Assembly: GCF_000981895.1 (NCBI RefSeq)
Contig: NZ_LATD01000019.1
Location: 1 to 39,640 of the forward strand
From: Streptomyces odonnellii
Lineage (GTDB): Bacteria > Actinomycetota > Actinomycetes > Streptomycetales > Streptomycetaceae
Reading direction: 5' to 3'
DNA length: 39,640 nucleotides
The notes beneath the pieces are model-generated. The model searched no databases, had not been told where the DNA came from, and saw nothing but the letters and a program-made list of their open reading frames with translations. Of this stretch, positions 22,000 to 32,069 are shown piece after piece (position 1 is the stretch's first letter; every line of letters starts with the position of its first letter). The position numbers and the translations under genes were made by a program.

Positions 22000-22950
22000 A
22001 TGAACACCTGGCGGAACGCCTCGCTCGCGGTGACCGCGGCGGCCGTACTGGCCCTGACGACGGCGTGCGGTCAGGAGCAGGGCACCGAGACCGGTCTGTC
22101 CGTCGGCGCCGCCAAGCCGGCCGACGCCGGCTACGGAGCGGACGGCGGCTACGGCACCGACACGGGCGCCGCGGTGGCCAAGAAGGCGGGTCAGCTCGCC
22201 GTGTGGGACAGCAAGGAACTCGGCGAAGTCGTCACCGACAGCGAGGGGTTCACGCTCTACCGCTTCGACAAGGACACGGCCGAGCCGCCCACCTCGAACT
22301 GCGAGGGCGACTGTGCCACCGCCTGGCCCGTGGTCTCCCCCGACGGAGCCAAGGCCGCGCCCGGCACCGACCCCTCGCTGCTCGGCGAGATCACCCGCGC
22401 CGACGGCACCAAGCAGCTCACCATCGCGGGCTGGCCGATGTACCGGTACGCGAAGGACACCAGCCCCGGCGACGCCAACGGCCAGGGCGTGGGCGGCACT
22501 TGGTTCGCCTCTGCCCCCGACGGCAAGAAGGCCGCACCCGCCGACGCCTCCGGTGCCGGCTCGGACGACGAGGTGACCGCCGGTGATCTGCCCGGCCTGT
22601 CCGTCCGCAAGGACCCCAAGCTCGGCGACATCGTGGTGGATTCACAGGGAATGACGGTGTACCGGTTCAAGAAGGACACCGCGTGGCCGATGTCGACGGC
22701 CTGCACCGGCGAGTGCCTGGACAAGTGGCCGGTCGTCGAACCGGTCGACAAGAATGACACCGAAGGCATCACCAAGAAGGGCTTCGTGACCTTCGACAGG
22801 CCCGATGGAATCAAGCAGCAGACCATGGACTGCTGGCCGCTCTACACCTTCAGCGGCGACACAAAGCCGGGCGACACCAATGGTCAGGGCGTGGGCGGCA
22901 CCTGGTACGCGGTTTCCCCGAATGCCAAGCTGGTCGGAGCGCCCAAGTAG
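22000..22950 (+). CDS. SCO0930-type lipoprotein with duplicated secreted repeats (PF03640-like)
   Basis: 316 aa. The lipobox LTTAC places the lipidated Cys at 23. A Gly/Ala/Tyr linker follows, then two tandem copies of the secreted-repeat unit. Copy 1 runs from GEVVTDSEGFTLYRF through NCEGDCATAWPVV to GQGVGGTWFA. Copy 2 runs from GDIVVDSQGMTVYRF through ACTGECLDKWPVV to GQGVGGTWYA. Each copy has a C-x3-C pair, and copy 2 has an extra Cys in MDCWPLY. The family (COG4315) is found as surface lipoproteins with unknown function. The gene stands alone between the proline-rich gene and the methyltransferase, and a strong terminator follows it. Confidence 0.85.
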   Translation: MNTWRNASLAVTAAAVLALTTACGQEQGTETGLSVGAAKPADAGYGADGGYGTDTGAAVAKKAGQLAVWDSKELGEVVTDSEGFTLYRFDKDTAEPPTSNCEGDCATAWPVVSPDGAKAAPGTDPSLLGEITRADGTKQLTIAGWPMYRYAKDTSPGDANGQGVGGTWFASAPDGKKAAPADASGAGSDDEVTAGDLPGLSVRKDPKLGDIVVDSQGMTVYRFKKDTAWPMSTACTGECLDKWPVVEPVDKNDTEGITKKGFVTFDRPDGIKQQTMDCWPLYTFSGDTKPGDTNGQGVGGTWYAVSPNAKLVGAPK

Positions 22951-22978
22951 TCCCCACACCGTGCTCCGGCCCCACCGG

Positions 22979-23011
22979 TCCGCCGTCGCGCCCCTCCCGC
23001 GCGACGGCGGA
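22979..23011 (+). terminator. 13-bp perfect stem-loop after lipoprotein gene
   Basis: TCCGCCGTCGCGC and GCGCGACGGCGGA around a 7-nt loop, starting 28 bp past the stop. Confidence 0.78.
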
Positions 23012-23156
23012 TCTGCCACGCACCACCGGCGTGTGACCAAGAACGGATCGCTAATTTCCGTTTGGGCTCGCTCTCCTGGCGGGCGATCAGTAGCCTCGGC
23101 TCGAACAACCGGCCAGATACTTGGCCGCGACCCGTGGCTACGTGTTGGAGACATCG

Positions 23157-23969
23157 ATGGAGCGTCCCGCCTGGGCCCCGCGAGGCATCGACATATCGGT
23201 GCCGAGCGTTTCCCGCATTTACGACTACTATCTGGGCGGTTCGTACAATTTCGAGGTGGACAGGGAAGCCGCGCGCAAGGCAATGGAGTTCGTGCCGGGG
23301 CTGCCCAAGATCATGAAGTCGAACCGGGCGTTCATGCGCCGCGCTGTCGAATTCGCCCTGGCCGAAGGCGTCTCCCAGTTTCTCGACATCGGTTCCGGCA
23401 TTCCCACCTTCGGTAATGTCCATGAAGTCGCCCAGGCCGCGCACCCCGAAGCCCGGGTCCTTTACGCCGACCACGACCCCGTCGCCGTGGCCCACAGCCG
23501 GGCGGTGCTCGAAGGCAATGAGAACGCCGCCGTCGTGAACGCCGATCTCCGCAAGCCCGGCGAGCTCCTGAGCAGTCCCGAGGCGCTCCGACTCCTGGAC
23601 ACCGAGCGGCCGGTGGCCCTGCTGCTCGTCGCCGTCCTGCACTTCCTGGAGGACGCGGACGACCCGTACGGCGCGGTGGCCGAACTGCGCGACGCGCTCG
23701 CGCCCGGCAGCCTGATCGTCCTCACCCACGCCTCGTACGACCGCCTTCCGGTGCCGCGCGAGCAGGCGGGCGGCGCGGTCGACGTCTACCGCGACATCCG
23801 CAGCCCGCTGGTGATGCGGACCCGTGAGGAGACCGCCCGGTTCTTCGACGGCTTCGAGCTGGTCGAACCCGGTCTGGTGGCCATGCCCGAGTGGCGCCCC
23901 GAATGCCCCGTCGCCCAGGAGGACCCGTACGCCTTCGCGGGCTTCGCCGGAGTGGGACGCAAGGCGTGA
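23157..23969 (+). CDS. SAM-dependent methyltransferase, DUF574/Methyltransf_19 type
   Basis: 270 aa from ATG 23157, with GGAG at 23147-23150. An upstream in-frame TTG at 23121 is less likely. The N-terminus is the family signature (IDISVPSVSRIYDYYLGGSYNFEVDR). The SAM-binding loop is FLDIGSGIPT, followed by VLYADHDPVAVAHS and LLLVAVLHFL. These proteins are highly expanded in Streptomyces and their substrates are not known. The stop overlaps the start of the c-di-GMP enzyme (TGATG), so the two are translationally coupled and may act in one pathway. Confidence 0.88.
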   Translation: MERPAWAPRGIDISVPSVSRIYDYYLGGSYNFEVDREAARKAMEFVPGLPKIMKSNRAFMRRAVEFALAEGVSQFLDIGSGIPTFGNVHEVAQAAHPEARVLYADHDPVAVAHSRAVLEGNENAAVVNADLRKPGELLSSPEALRLLDTERPVALLLVAVLHFLEDADDPYGAVAELRDALAPGSLIVLTHASYDRLPVPREQAGGAVDVYRDIRSPLVMRTREETARFFDGFELVEPGLVAMPEWRPECPVAQEDPYAFAGFAGVGRKA

Positions 23970-26137
23970 TGGTGCCGTCGCAGCCGGCGGACTCCGCGGC
24001 GGCTCCGGACGGCCCGGAAGACAGACTCAGACGGTTCGCCACGATCTGGAGCCGGGCGGTCTTCCCCGCCGCGGCCACGTCCCTGACCCGCCCCGAGTTC
24101 GAGACCCAACTGGCGCCCCTGGCCCGGGAGCTGAAGGACGCGCTGCACGCGCGCCCCTTCGACACCGCGCCCGCGGCGCGCGTCGGCGCCGCCCTGGTGG
24201 CCGCGCACTGCACCGACCCCGAGGCGCTCACCCGTACCCTCGGCGTCGTCGACTCGTACCTGGTCCTGTACTGCGGTACGGACGAGCTGCCCGTCGAGGA
24301 GAGCCGGGCCCGCTGCGCCCGCCTCCAGCACTCCCTCGCCGCGGGCTTCGCCCAGGCACTGCGCGAGCGCACCCTCGCCGAGCAGGAGGCCATAGCCCGC
24401 TCCGCGCTCTCCGCGCGCAGCCAGGCCGAAGAGGCGCTGCACGCCACCGAGACCCGCTTCCGCGCGGTGTTCGAGGGCGCGGCCTTCGGAATCGGCATCG
24501 CCGACCTCGAAGGCAATGTGCTGGAGGTCAACGACACCCTCACCGAGATGTTCGGCGGACTCGAACACCATGTCCGCAGCAGGAACGTGAGCGAGTGGGG
24601 CCACCCCGAGGACGTACCGCACTTCTGGCGGATGTACGGGGAGCTGGTCCGCGGCGAACGCGAGCACTTCCGCGCCGAGAAGCCCTTCTACCGCAATGAC
24701 GGCACCGTCCTCTGGACCAATCTGACGGTCTCACTGCTCCGGGACGCCGAGGGCACCCCGCAGTACCAGCTCGCGCTGATGGAGGACACGACCGAGCGGC
24801 GGCTGCTCAATCTGCGGCTGCGGTACGAGGCCACGCACGACGCCCTGACCGGACTGCCCAACCGGACCCTGTTCTTCGAGCGGCTGGAGAAGACCCTCTC
24901 CGCCGCCGAGAGCGCCCGCTTCGGCCTCTGCTACCTCGATCTCGACGGCTTCAAGGCGATCAACGACAGCCTGGGCCACGCCTCGGGTGACCGGCTGCTG
25001 GTCGAGGTCGCGGACCGGCTCCAGAGCTGCGCGACCGCGCCCGGCGAGATGGTGGCCCGGATCGGCGGCGACGAGTTCGTGGCGCTGACCACAGGACCCG
25101 ACACCGAGCGCGCGGTGGCCGATCTCGCCTCCCGGATCCTGGGCGCGCTGGCGACCCCGATCCTGCTGGACGGCCGGGAGTTCACCGTACGGGGCAGTAT
25201 CGGCGTCGTGGAGGGTCTCGCCGCCGAACACAGCCCCGCCGAGGTGCTGCGCAGCGCGGACATCACCATGTACCGGGCCAAGGCGGCGGGCGGCAACCGC
25301 TACGAGCTGGCCGACCCGGAGGCCGACGCCCGGGCCATCACCCGGCACGGACTGACCACCGCGCTGCCGGCCGCCCTGGAGCGCGGCGAGTTCTTCATCG
25401 AGTACCAGCCGCTGGTCCATCTCGACGACGGGACGGTGCACGGCGCGGAGGCGCTGGTGCGCTGGTCGCATCCGCAGCACGGGGTGCTCGGCCCGGACCG
25501 GTTCATCCCGCTCGCGGAGCACACCGGCCTGATCGTGCCGCTCGGGCGCTGGGTGCTGGAACAGTCCGTACGGCAGGCCATGTTCTGGCACCAGACGCTC
25601 CCCGAGGGCACGCTCGGCGGACCGCTGCGGATCAATGTGAACCTCTCCCCGGCCCAGCTCCACCACCCCGGGCTCGTCGCCGACACGGTGGAGGTGCTGG
25701 AGCGGATCGGTCTGCCGCCGGGCTCGCTCTGCCTGGAGGTGACCGAGTCGGCGCTGATCGGTGCCGACGAGGACCTGCTCAAGCCGCTGCGCCAGCTCGC
25801 CGAGATGGGCGTCGACATCGCGCTCGACGACTTCGGGACCGGCTACTCGAACCTGGCCAATCTGCGCAGGCTGCCGGTGAGCGTGCTCAAGCTCGACCGC
25901 TCCTTCACCCAGGGGATGCAGCAGCACCCGGCCGACCCGGTCGATCTGAAGATCGTGGAGGGGATCGTCTCACTCGCGCACAGCCTGGAGCTGGCGGTCA
26001 CGGTCGAGGGTGTGGAGACCGGGGCGCAGGCGGAGCATCTGCGGCGGCTCGGCTGCGACACCGCGCAGGGCTGGTACTACGCCAGGCCGGGGCCGCCCGA
26101 GCAGCTTCACACGCTGTCGCTCGCGGACGCGGTCTGA
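23969..26137 (+). CDS. rmdA: PAS-GGDEF-EAL c-di-GMP turnover protein, RmdA-like
   Basis: 722 aa from ATG 23969 (GTG 23966 and GTG 23972 are also possible). A helical N-terminal region of ~150 residues is followed by PAS (ETRFRAVFEGAAFGIGIAD), GGDEF with an intact motif at 366-370 (RIGGDEF), and EAL with E494-A-L, DDFGTGYS and an EGVET end, all intact. Both domains look catalytically competent. The RxxD inhibitory site expected just before GGDEF is absent (APGE there). No membrane segments. In S. coelicolor RmdA (SCO0928) has this architecture, degrades c-di-GMP and affects morphological differentiation. The identification rests on architecture and neighbours, not on alignment. Confidence 0.88.
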   Translation: MVPSQPADSAAAPDGPEDRLRRFATIWSRAVFPAAATSLTRPEFETQLAPLARELKDALHARPFDTAPAARVGAALVAAHCTDPEALTRTLGVVDSYLVLYCGTDELPVEESRARCARLQHSLAAGFAQALRERTLAEQEAIARSALSARSQAEEALHATETRFRAVFEGAAFGIGIADLEGNVLEVNDTLTEMFGGLEHHVRSRNVSEWGHPEDVPHFWRMYGELVRGEREHFRAEKPFYRNDGTVLWTNLTVSLLRDAEGTPQYQLALMEDTTERRLLNLRLRYEATHDALTGLPNRTLFFERLEKTLSAAESARFGLCYLDLDGFKAINDSLGHASGDRLLVEVADRLQSCATAPGEMVARIGGDEFVALTTGPDTERAVADLASRILGALATPILLDGREFTVRGSIGVVEGLAAEHSPAEVLRSADITMYRAKAAGGNRYELADPEADARAITRHGLTTALPAALERGEFFIEYQPLVHLDDGTVHGAEALVRWSHPQHGVLGPDRFIPLAEHTGLIVPLGRWVLEQSVRQAMFWHQTLPEGTLGGPLRINVNLSPAQLHHPGLVADTVEVLERIGLPPGSLCLEVTESALIGADEDLLKPLRQLAEMGVDIALDDFGTGYSNLANLRRLPVSVLKLDRSFTQGMQQHPADPVDLKIVEGIVSLAHSLELAVTVEGVETGAQAEHLRRLGCDTAQGWYYARPGPPEQLHTLSLADAV

Positions 26138-27114
26138 CCGGGCGTGGCCTGACCGGACGTGGACGGTCCGGACGTGGACGGTCCGGACGTGGACGGTCCA
26201 GGGGTACGAGGCGTGCTCCTGGCCCGTCCGCGCGCGGCGGTCTGCGTGGCCAGCAGCACCTTCTGAAGCTCGCGGGCGGCGCGCGGCGGGGCGACATCGC
26301 TGCGGTGGGCGAGCGCGATCGTACGGCTCAGCCCCGGCCTCGCCAGGGCCGTGACCCGCAGATCGCGCGCCCGCGCCGCCACCATGCTCGGTACGACCGC
26401 CAGGCCGAGTCCGGCCCGTACGAATCCGAGGACGGCGTCCATCTCGCCGCCCTCCACGGTGAACGACGGCTCGAACCCGGCGGCCCGGCAGGCGGCGACC
26501 GTCAGCTCGCGCAGGTCGTAGCCGTGCCGGAACATCACCAGCGGCTCGCCCTCCAGATCGGCGATCCTGAGCGGGCGGCCCGGTGGCGCGACGGCGGCGG
26601 ACGACACCACCACCAGGTCCTCGTGCAGCAGCTCGACCGTGGTCAGCGCGGGGGACGCGGACGGCAGGGGCAGCACCACCAGCGCCAGATCCAGCGCCCC
26701 GCGCGCCAGCTCCCGTACGAGATCGTGCGAGCCGCTCTCCTCGATCAGCAACTGGATGCCCGGATGCAGATCGTGGAAGGCGCGCAGCACGTCGGGCAGC
26801 AGGCCCGTGCACACACTGGGGGTCGCGCCCAGCCTGACCCGGCCGCGCCGTAGCTGCGCCAGCTCCTGCACCTCGTGCCGGGCGGTCTCCGTGTCGGCCA
26901 GGATCCGCCGGGCCAGCGGCAGCAGCGCCTCGCCCGCGTCGGTGAGCGCGACATTGCCCCGGGCACGGCTGAACAGCTCGGCCCCCAGCTCCTTCTCCAG
27001 CGCTCTGATCTGCTGCGACAGGGACGGCTGCGACACATGCACCCGCTCCGCGGCCCGGGTGAAGTGCCTGGTCTCGGCGACGGCCACGAAGTAGAGAAGC
27101 TGCTGGAACTGCAT
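26107..27114 (-). CDS. LysR-family transcriptional regulator divergent from sdh operon
   Basis: 335 aa from ATG 27114 (MQFQQLLYFVAV); ATG 27126 would add four residues. The winged HTH covers residues 1-60 (FTRAAERVHVSQPSLSQQIRALEKELG) and the co-inducer domain about 90-295. The tail is unusual: three exact GPSTS pentapeptides plus a degenerate copy, encoded by a 15-bp tandem repeat. The 3' end overlaps the 3' end of the convergent c-di-GMP gene by 31 bp. LysR proteins usually control the divergent gene, here the cytochrome b subunit of succinate dehydrogenase. A T-N11-A box lies between them. The effector is unknown. Confidence 0.9.
   Translation of the reverse strand: MQFQQLLYFVAVAETRHFTRAAERVHVSQPSLSQQIRALEKELGAELFSRARGNVALTDAGEALLPLARRILADTETARHEVQELAQLRRGRVRLGATPSVCTGLLPDVLRAFHDLHPGIQLLIEESGSHDLVRELARGALDLALVVLPLPSASPALTTVELLHEDLVVVSSAAVAPPGRPLRIADLEGEPLVMFRHGYDLRELTVAACRAAGFEPSFTVEGGEMDAVLGFVRAGLGLAVVPSMVAARARDLRVTALARPGLSRTIALAHRSDVAPPRAARELQKVLLATQTAARGRARSTPRTPGPSTSGPSTSGPSTSGQATPGQTASASDSV
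26156..26200 (-). repeat. 15-bp tandem repeat x3 in LysR C-terminal coding region
   Basis: GGACGTGGACGGTCC three times without spacer (26156-26170, 26171-26185, 26186-26200), with a degenerate fourth unit at 26141-26155. On the minus strand each unit encodes GPSTS. The frame is preserved for any copy number. Confidence 0.95.
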
Positions 27115-27136
27115 GGAAGCCACCATAGATCGCCCG

Positions 27137-27151
27137 ATAGGCAGGGGCTAT
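27137..27151. promoter_or_regulatory. LysR-type T-N11-A box (ATAG-N7-CTAT)
   Basis: ATAG at 27137-27140 and CTAT at 27148-27151 match the ATA-N-TAT form of the LysR core. The wider pair CCATAG (27123-27128) / CTATGG (27148-27153) overlaps the regulator's start. It lies in the 96-bp gap between the LysR and sdhC starts, as expected for a shared operator. Confidence 0.55.
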
Positions 27152-27172
27152 GGAGATGAGCCGGTCCATGTC

Positions 27173-27203
27173 TTGGACCACTCGGCATCCCGCGGCCTAG
27201 CGT
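27173..27203 (+). promoter_or_regulatory. Candidate sdhCAB promoter giving leaderless mRNA
   Basis: TTGGAC at 27173-27178, a 19-bp spacer and TAGCGT at 27198-27203. A start of transcription 7-8 nt later would fall at ATG 27211. No SD precedes any of the candidate sdhC starts, which supports a leaderless transcript. Confidence 0.45.
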
Positions 27204-27210
27204 GATGTTC

Positions 27211-27921
27211 ATGGCGCTGGCAACGCGGGGGACGGACCACCGGCCGTCCATGACCCGCACCCTCTGGGGATCCACGATCGGAAAGAAAACGGTCATGGCC
27301 GTAAGCGGCCTGATCATGCTCGGCTATCTGGTCGCGCACATGCTCGGCAATCTCAAGATCTTCTTCGGGCCGCCCGAGTTCAACGGGTACGCGCACTGGC
27401 TGCGCACCCTGGGCGAGCCCGTCCTGCACTACGAATGGGCGCTGTGGATCGTCCGTACGGTCCTGGTCGTCGCCGTCGTGCTGCACGCCGTCTGCGCGTA
27501 CCAGCTCAGCCGCCGCGACATCGCCGCCCGCCCCAGCAAGTACGTGCACAAGCGCCCGCGCGCCGCCTATGCCACCAGGACCATGCGCTGGGGCGGGATC
27601 ATCCTCGCCCTGTTCATCGTCTGGCACATCCTCGACCTGACCACCGGCACCGCGCACCCCGGCGGCTTCCAGCCCGGCCATCCGTACCAGAACGTCGTGG
27701 ACACCTTCTCCACCTGGTACGGGAACGCCATCTACATCACCGCGATGCTCGCGCTCGGCCTGCACGTCCAGCACGGCTTCTGGAGCGCCGCGCAGACCCT
27801 CGGCGCGGGCAGCGCCACCCGCGAACGCGCCCTGAAGACCACGGCCACCGCGCTGGCGGTGGCGCTGACCGCGGGCTTCATCGCCGTACCCGTCGCCGTC
27901 ATGACCGGAGTGGTGAGCTGA
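27211..27921 (+). CDS. sdhC: Succinate dehydrogenase / fumarate reductase cytochrome b subunit
   Basis: 236 aa from ATG 27211; GTG 27202 and ATG 27205 are close alternatives. Five hydrophobic helices ([21 protein letters not shown] is helix 1) with conserved His residues in or near several helices for di-heme b binding. This is the single-subunit anchor typical of the Bacillus/actinobacterial type B enzyme. It anchors the flavoprotein and Fe-S subunits to the membrane and passes electrons to or from menaquinone. First gene of a tight sdhC-A-B operon, 2 nt before the next start, with a divergent LysR gene upstream. Confidence 0.92.
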   Translation: MALATRGTDHRPSMTRTLWGSTIGKKTVMAVSGLIMLGYLVAHMLGNLKIFFGPPEFNGYAHWLRTLGEPVLHYEWALWIVRTVLVVAVVLHAVCAYQLSRRDIAARPSKYVHKRPRAAYATRTMRWGGIILALFIVWHILDLTTGTAHPGGFQPGHPYQNVVDTFSTWYGNAIYITAMLALGLHVQHGFWSAAQTLGAGSATRERALKTTATALAVALTAGFIAVPVAVMTGVVS

Positions 27922-27923
27922 GC

Positions 27924-29956
<2,033 letters not shown>

Positions 29957-29960
<4 letters not shown>

Positions 29961-30700
29961 GGCTCACCCTGCGCGTCTGGCGGCAGCCGGACGCGGACAC
30001 CCCCGGTGCCATGGTCACCTACGGCATCGACGGCATCTCCGAGGACATGTCGTTCCTGGAGATGCTCGACACGCTCAACGAGGAGCTGATCCTCGCGGGC
30101 GACGAGCCGGTCGCCTTCGACCACGACTGCCGCGAGGGCATCTGCGGCGCCTGCGGAGTGGTCATCAACGGTGACGCGCACGGCCCCGAGCGCACCACCA
30201 CCTGCCAGCTCCATATGCGGCACTTCAAGGACGGCGACACCATCGATGTCGAGCCCTGGCGCGCCGGGGCGTTCCCGGTGGTCAAGGACCTGGTGGTGGA
30301 CCGCTCGGCCTTCGACCGGATCATCGGCGCCGGCGGCTACATCACCGCCCCGACCGGTTCGGCCCCCGAGGCCCACGCCACCCCGGTGCCCAAGCCCGCC
30401 GCCGACTTCGCCTTCGAACACGCCGAGTGCATCGGCTGCGGCGCCTGTGTCGCGGCCTGCCCCAACGGCTCGGCGATGCTCTTCACCTCCGCCAAGGTCA
30501 ACCACCTCAACACGCTCCCGCAGGGCGCGCCCGAGCGCGAGACCCGGGTCCTCGACATGGTCGCGACCATGGACGAGGAAGGCTTCGGCGGCTGCACCCT
30601 CACCGGCGAATGCGCCACGGCCTGCCCGAAGGGCATCCCGCTGCCGTCGATCGCTGCGATGAACAAGGAATGGCTGAGGGCGCTGAGGGCGGCCCGCTAG
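29957..30700 (+). CDS. sdhB: Succinate dehydrogenase / fumarate reductase iron-sulfur subunit
   Basis: 247 aa from ATG 29957. The [2Fe-2S] cluster ligands are in [10 protein letters not shown] with a further Cys in TCQLH. The [4Fe-4S] motif is [12 protein letters not shown]. The third cluster motif is [14 protein letters not shown]. It carries electrons from the flavin of SdhA to the heme/quinone subunit on the inner face of the membrane. Last gene of the operon. The TAG stop abuts directly on the left inverted repeat of the element at 30700-30923. Confidence 0.95.
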
Positions 30701-30740
30701 GGTCTTTCGTTTGGGTCTGGCTTTCAGGGAGCGGGGTCTG

Positions 30741-30782
30741 GTGGAGGGGGTACCTCCCGTGCCGTTCAGGCTACGGGGGCGG
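30741..30782. repeat. GGAGGGGGTACCTCCC hairpin repeat, copy 1
   Basis: GGAGG/CCTCC mini-stem followed by CCCGT-GCC-loop-GGC-T-ACGGG. It is about 75% identical to copy 2 and resembles, from memory, a hairpin repeat that is very common in Streptomyces intergenic regions. Confidence 0.75.
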
Positions 30783-30808
30783 ATCGCAAGGCGGAGGAGG
30801 GAGCCCAC

Positions 30809-30850
30809 GCGGAGGGGGCACCTCCCACGCCCTTAAGGCTGTGGGGGAGT
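30809..30850. repeat. GGAGGGGGCACCTCCC hairpin repeat, copy 2
   Basis: Same layout as copy 1, but the outer stem is CCCAC/GTGGG instead of CCCGT/ACGGG. The differences compensate each other and pairing is kept. Confidence 0.75.
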
Positions 30851-30929
30851 AGGCGACTGACGACAACGCGGCGAGGCGCGGTGCCAGGGGCCGCGAGCCC
30901 AGCAAGATCCAAACGAGAGGCCCCAGGTC

Positions 30930-31955
30930 TCACGCTGACACGGCGGCCGGAGGCCGCAGCCCCAGGAGGGCGGCCAGGCGCTCGTACGAGTCCAGCAGGG
31001 CGTCGCTGTCGTACGTACTGGTTGTGACCAGGTACTCGTCGGCGGCGCTGCGCGCCAGCAGCTTGTCCAGACCGGCCGCCACCTCGTCCTCCGTGCCATG
31101 GAGCTGGCCGCGCCACGCCGTCTCGTACAGCGCCTGCTCCCGGGCGGTCATGGGGGTGGCGAGGACCGTGTCGACAGGGACGAGCGGCGGGAACGAGCCG
31201 TGGGTGCGGGAGTACGCGGTGGACCACGCCTCCGGGAGCAGCAGCCGGCGGGCCTCCTCGGTGGTGGACGCGACCGCGACCGTACCGGAGAGCACCACAT
31301 GCGGGCGCTCGCCCCAGACGGAGGGGCGGAAGTCCGCGCGGTACGCGTCGATCGCCCGCAGCATCGCGTCCTCGCCCCGGGCCGGCGCGATGACCAGCGG
31401 CAGTCCGGCCTCGGCGGCGACCCGGGCGCCCTTCCCGGTGGCCAGTACGAAGGCGGGCGGGCGCAGTCCCTCGGCGGGCAGGGCATGGACCTGGGGATGA
31501 GCGGTCTGGGTGCCCGTGAAGTAGCCGAGCAACTCGGCGAGCCGGCCGGGGAAGTCGTCGGCGTCCCGCTTGTCCCGCCCCAGCGCCGCGCGTATCCCGT
31601 CGGTGAACCCCACGGAACGGCCGAGCCCCATGTCGATCCGGCCGGGGAAGAGCGACTCCAGCACCCCGAACTGCTCAGCGACCACCAGCGGTTGGTGGTT
31701 GGGCAGCATCACACCACCGGTGCCGACGCGGATCGTGGAGGTCGCGGCGGCGACGGCCGCCGCGAGCACGGTCGGCGCGGATCCCGCGACGCCCGGCACG
31801 CTGTGGTGCTCGGACACCCAGAAGCGGTGGTAGCCGAGCGCCTCGATCCGCTGGGCGAACCGTACGGTCTCGCGCAGCGCGTGGGGGGCGGCCCGGCCGT
31901 GCCGGGTGCGGGAGCGGTCGAGTACGGAGAACGGGACGCGGGCGATCGAGCTCAC
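30930..31955 (-). CDS. Luciferase-like (LLM class) flavin-dependent monooxygenase
   Basis: 341 aa from GTG 31955. A TIM-barrel LLM fold: N-terminal PFSVLDRSRTRHG, then YHRFWVSEHHSVPGVAGSAP, IRVGTGGVMLPNHQPLVVAEQFG and FPGRIDMGLGRSVG. The last three are diagnostic of the MsnO8/YhbW-type subgroup. It uses reduced FMN/F420-like cofactors; the substrate is unknown. Cytoplasmic, monocistronic, convergent with sdhB across the repeat element. Confidence 0.88.
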   Translation of the reverse strand: MSSIARVPFSVLDRSRTRHGRAAPHALRETVRFAQRIEALGYHRFWVSEHHSVPGVAGSAPTVLAAAVAAATSTIRVGTGGVMLPNHQPLVVAEQFGVLESLFPGRIDMGLGRSVGFTDGIRAALGRDKRDADDFPGRLAELLGYFTGTQTAHPQVHALPAEGLRPPAFVLATGKGARVAAEAGLPLVIAPARGEDAMLRAIDAYRADFRPSVWGERPHVVLSGTVAVASTTEEARRLLLPEAWSTAYSRTHGSFPPLVPVDTVLATPMTAREQALYETAWRGQLHGTEDEVAAGLDKLLARSAADEYLVTTSTYDSDALLDSYERLAALLGLRPPAAVSA

Positions 31956-32069
31956 ACATGATGTAACACGCGGCCCGCGCCAGGATTCCCGTGCCCGTGG
32001 CCCGAAACGCCGGACGGGCTCCTGTGCTGTGTCGTCAAGCGCCGACGGGCTCCGTTCGCGCCCGTGCGC

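Larger units (their letters stand above)
30700..30923. mobile_element. MITE-like repeat element with imperfect terminal inverted repeats
   Basis: The left end GGGTCTTTCGTTTGGGTCT (30700-30718) and the right end AGATCCAAACGAGAGGCCC (30905-30923) are inverted repeats matching at 16 of 19 positions. The 224-bp interval fills nearly all of the space between the convergent sdhB and monooxygenase genes. It carries no ORF of note, but holds two related hairpin units (30741-30782 and 30809-30850). It is too small for a transposase. It could be a non-autonomous mobile element or a composite terminator built from repeats. No clear target-site duplication is visible. Confidence 0.5.

Noticed and set aside
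32009..32053. Imperfect direct repeat GCCG(G)ACGGGCTCC in the gap between monooxygenase and dodecin genes
   Set aside because: Short and GC-rich, likely by chance in this composition; no further support for a site.
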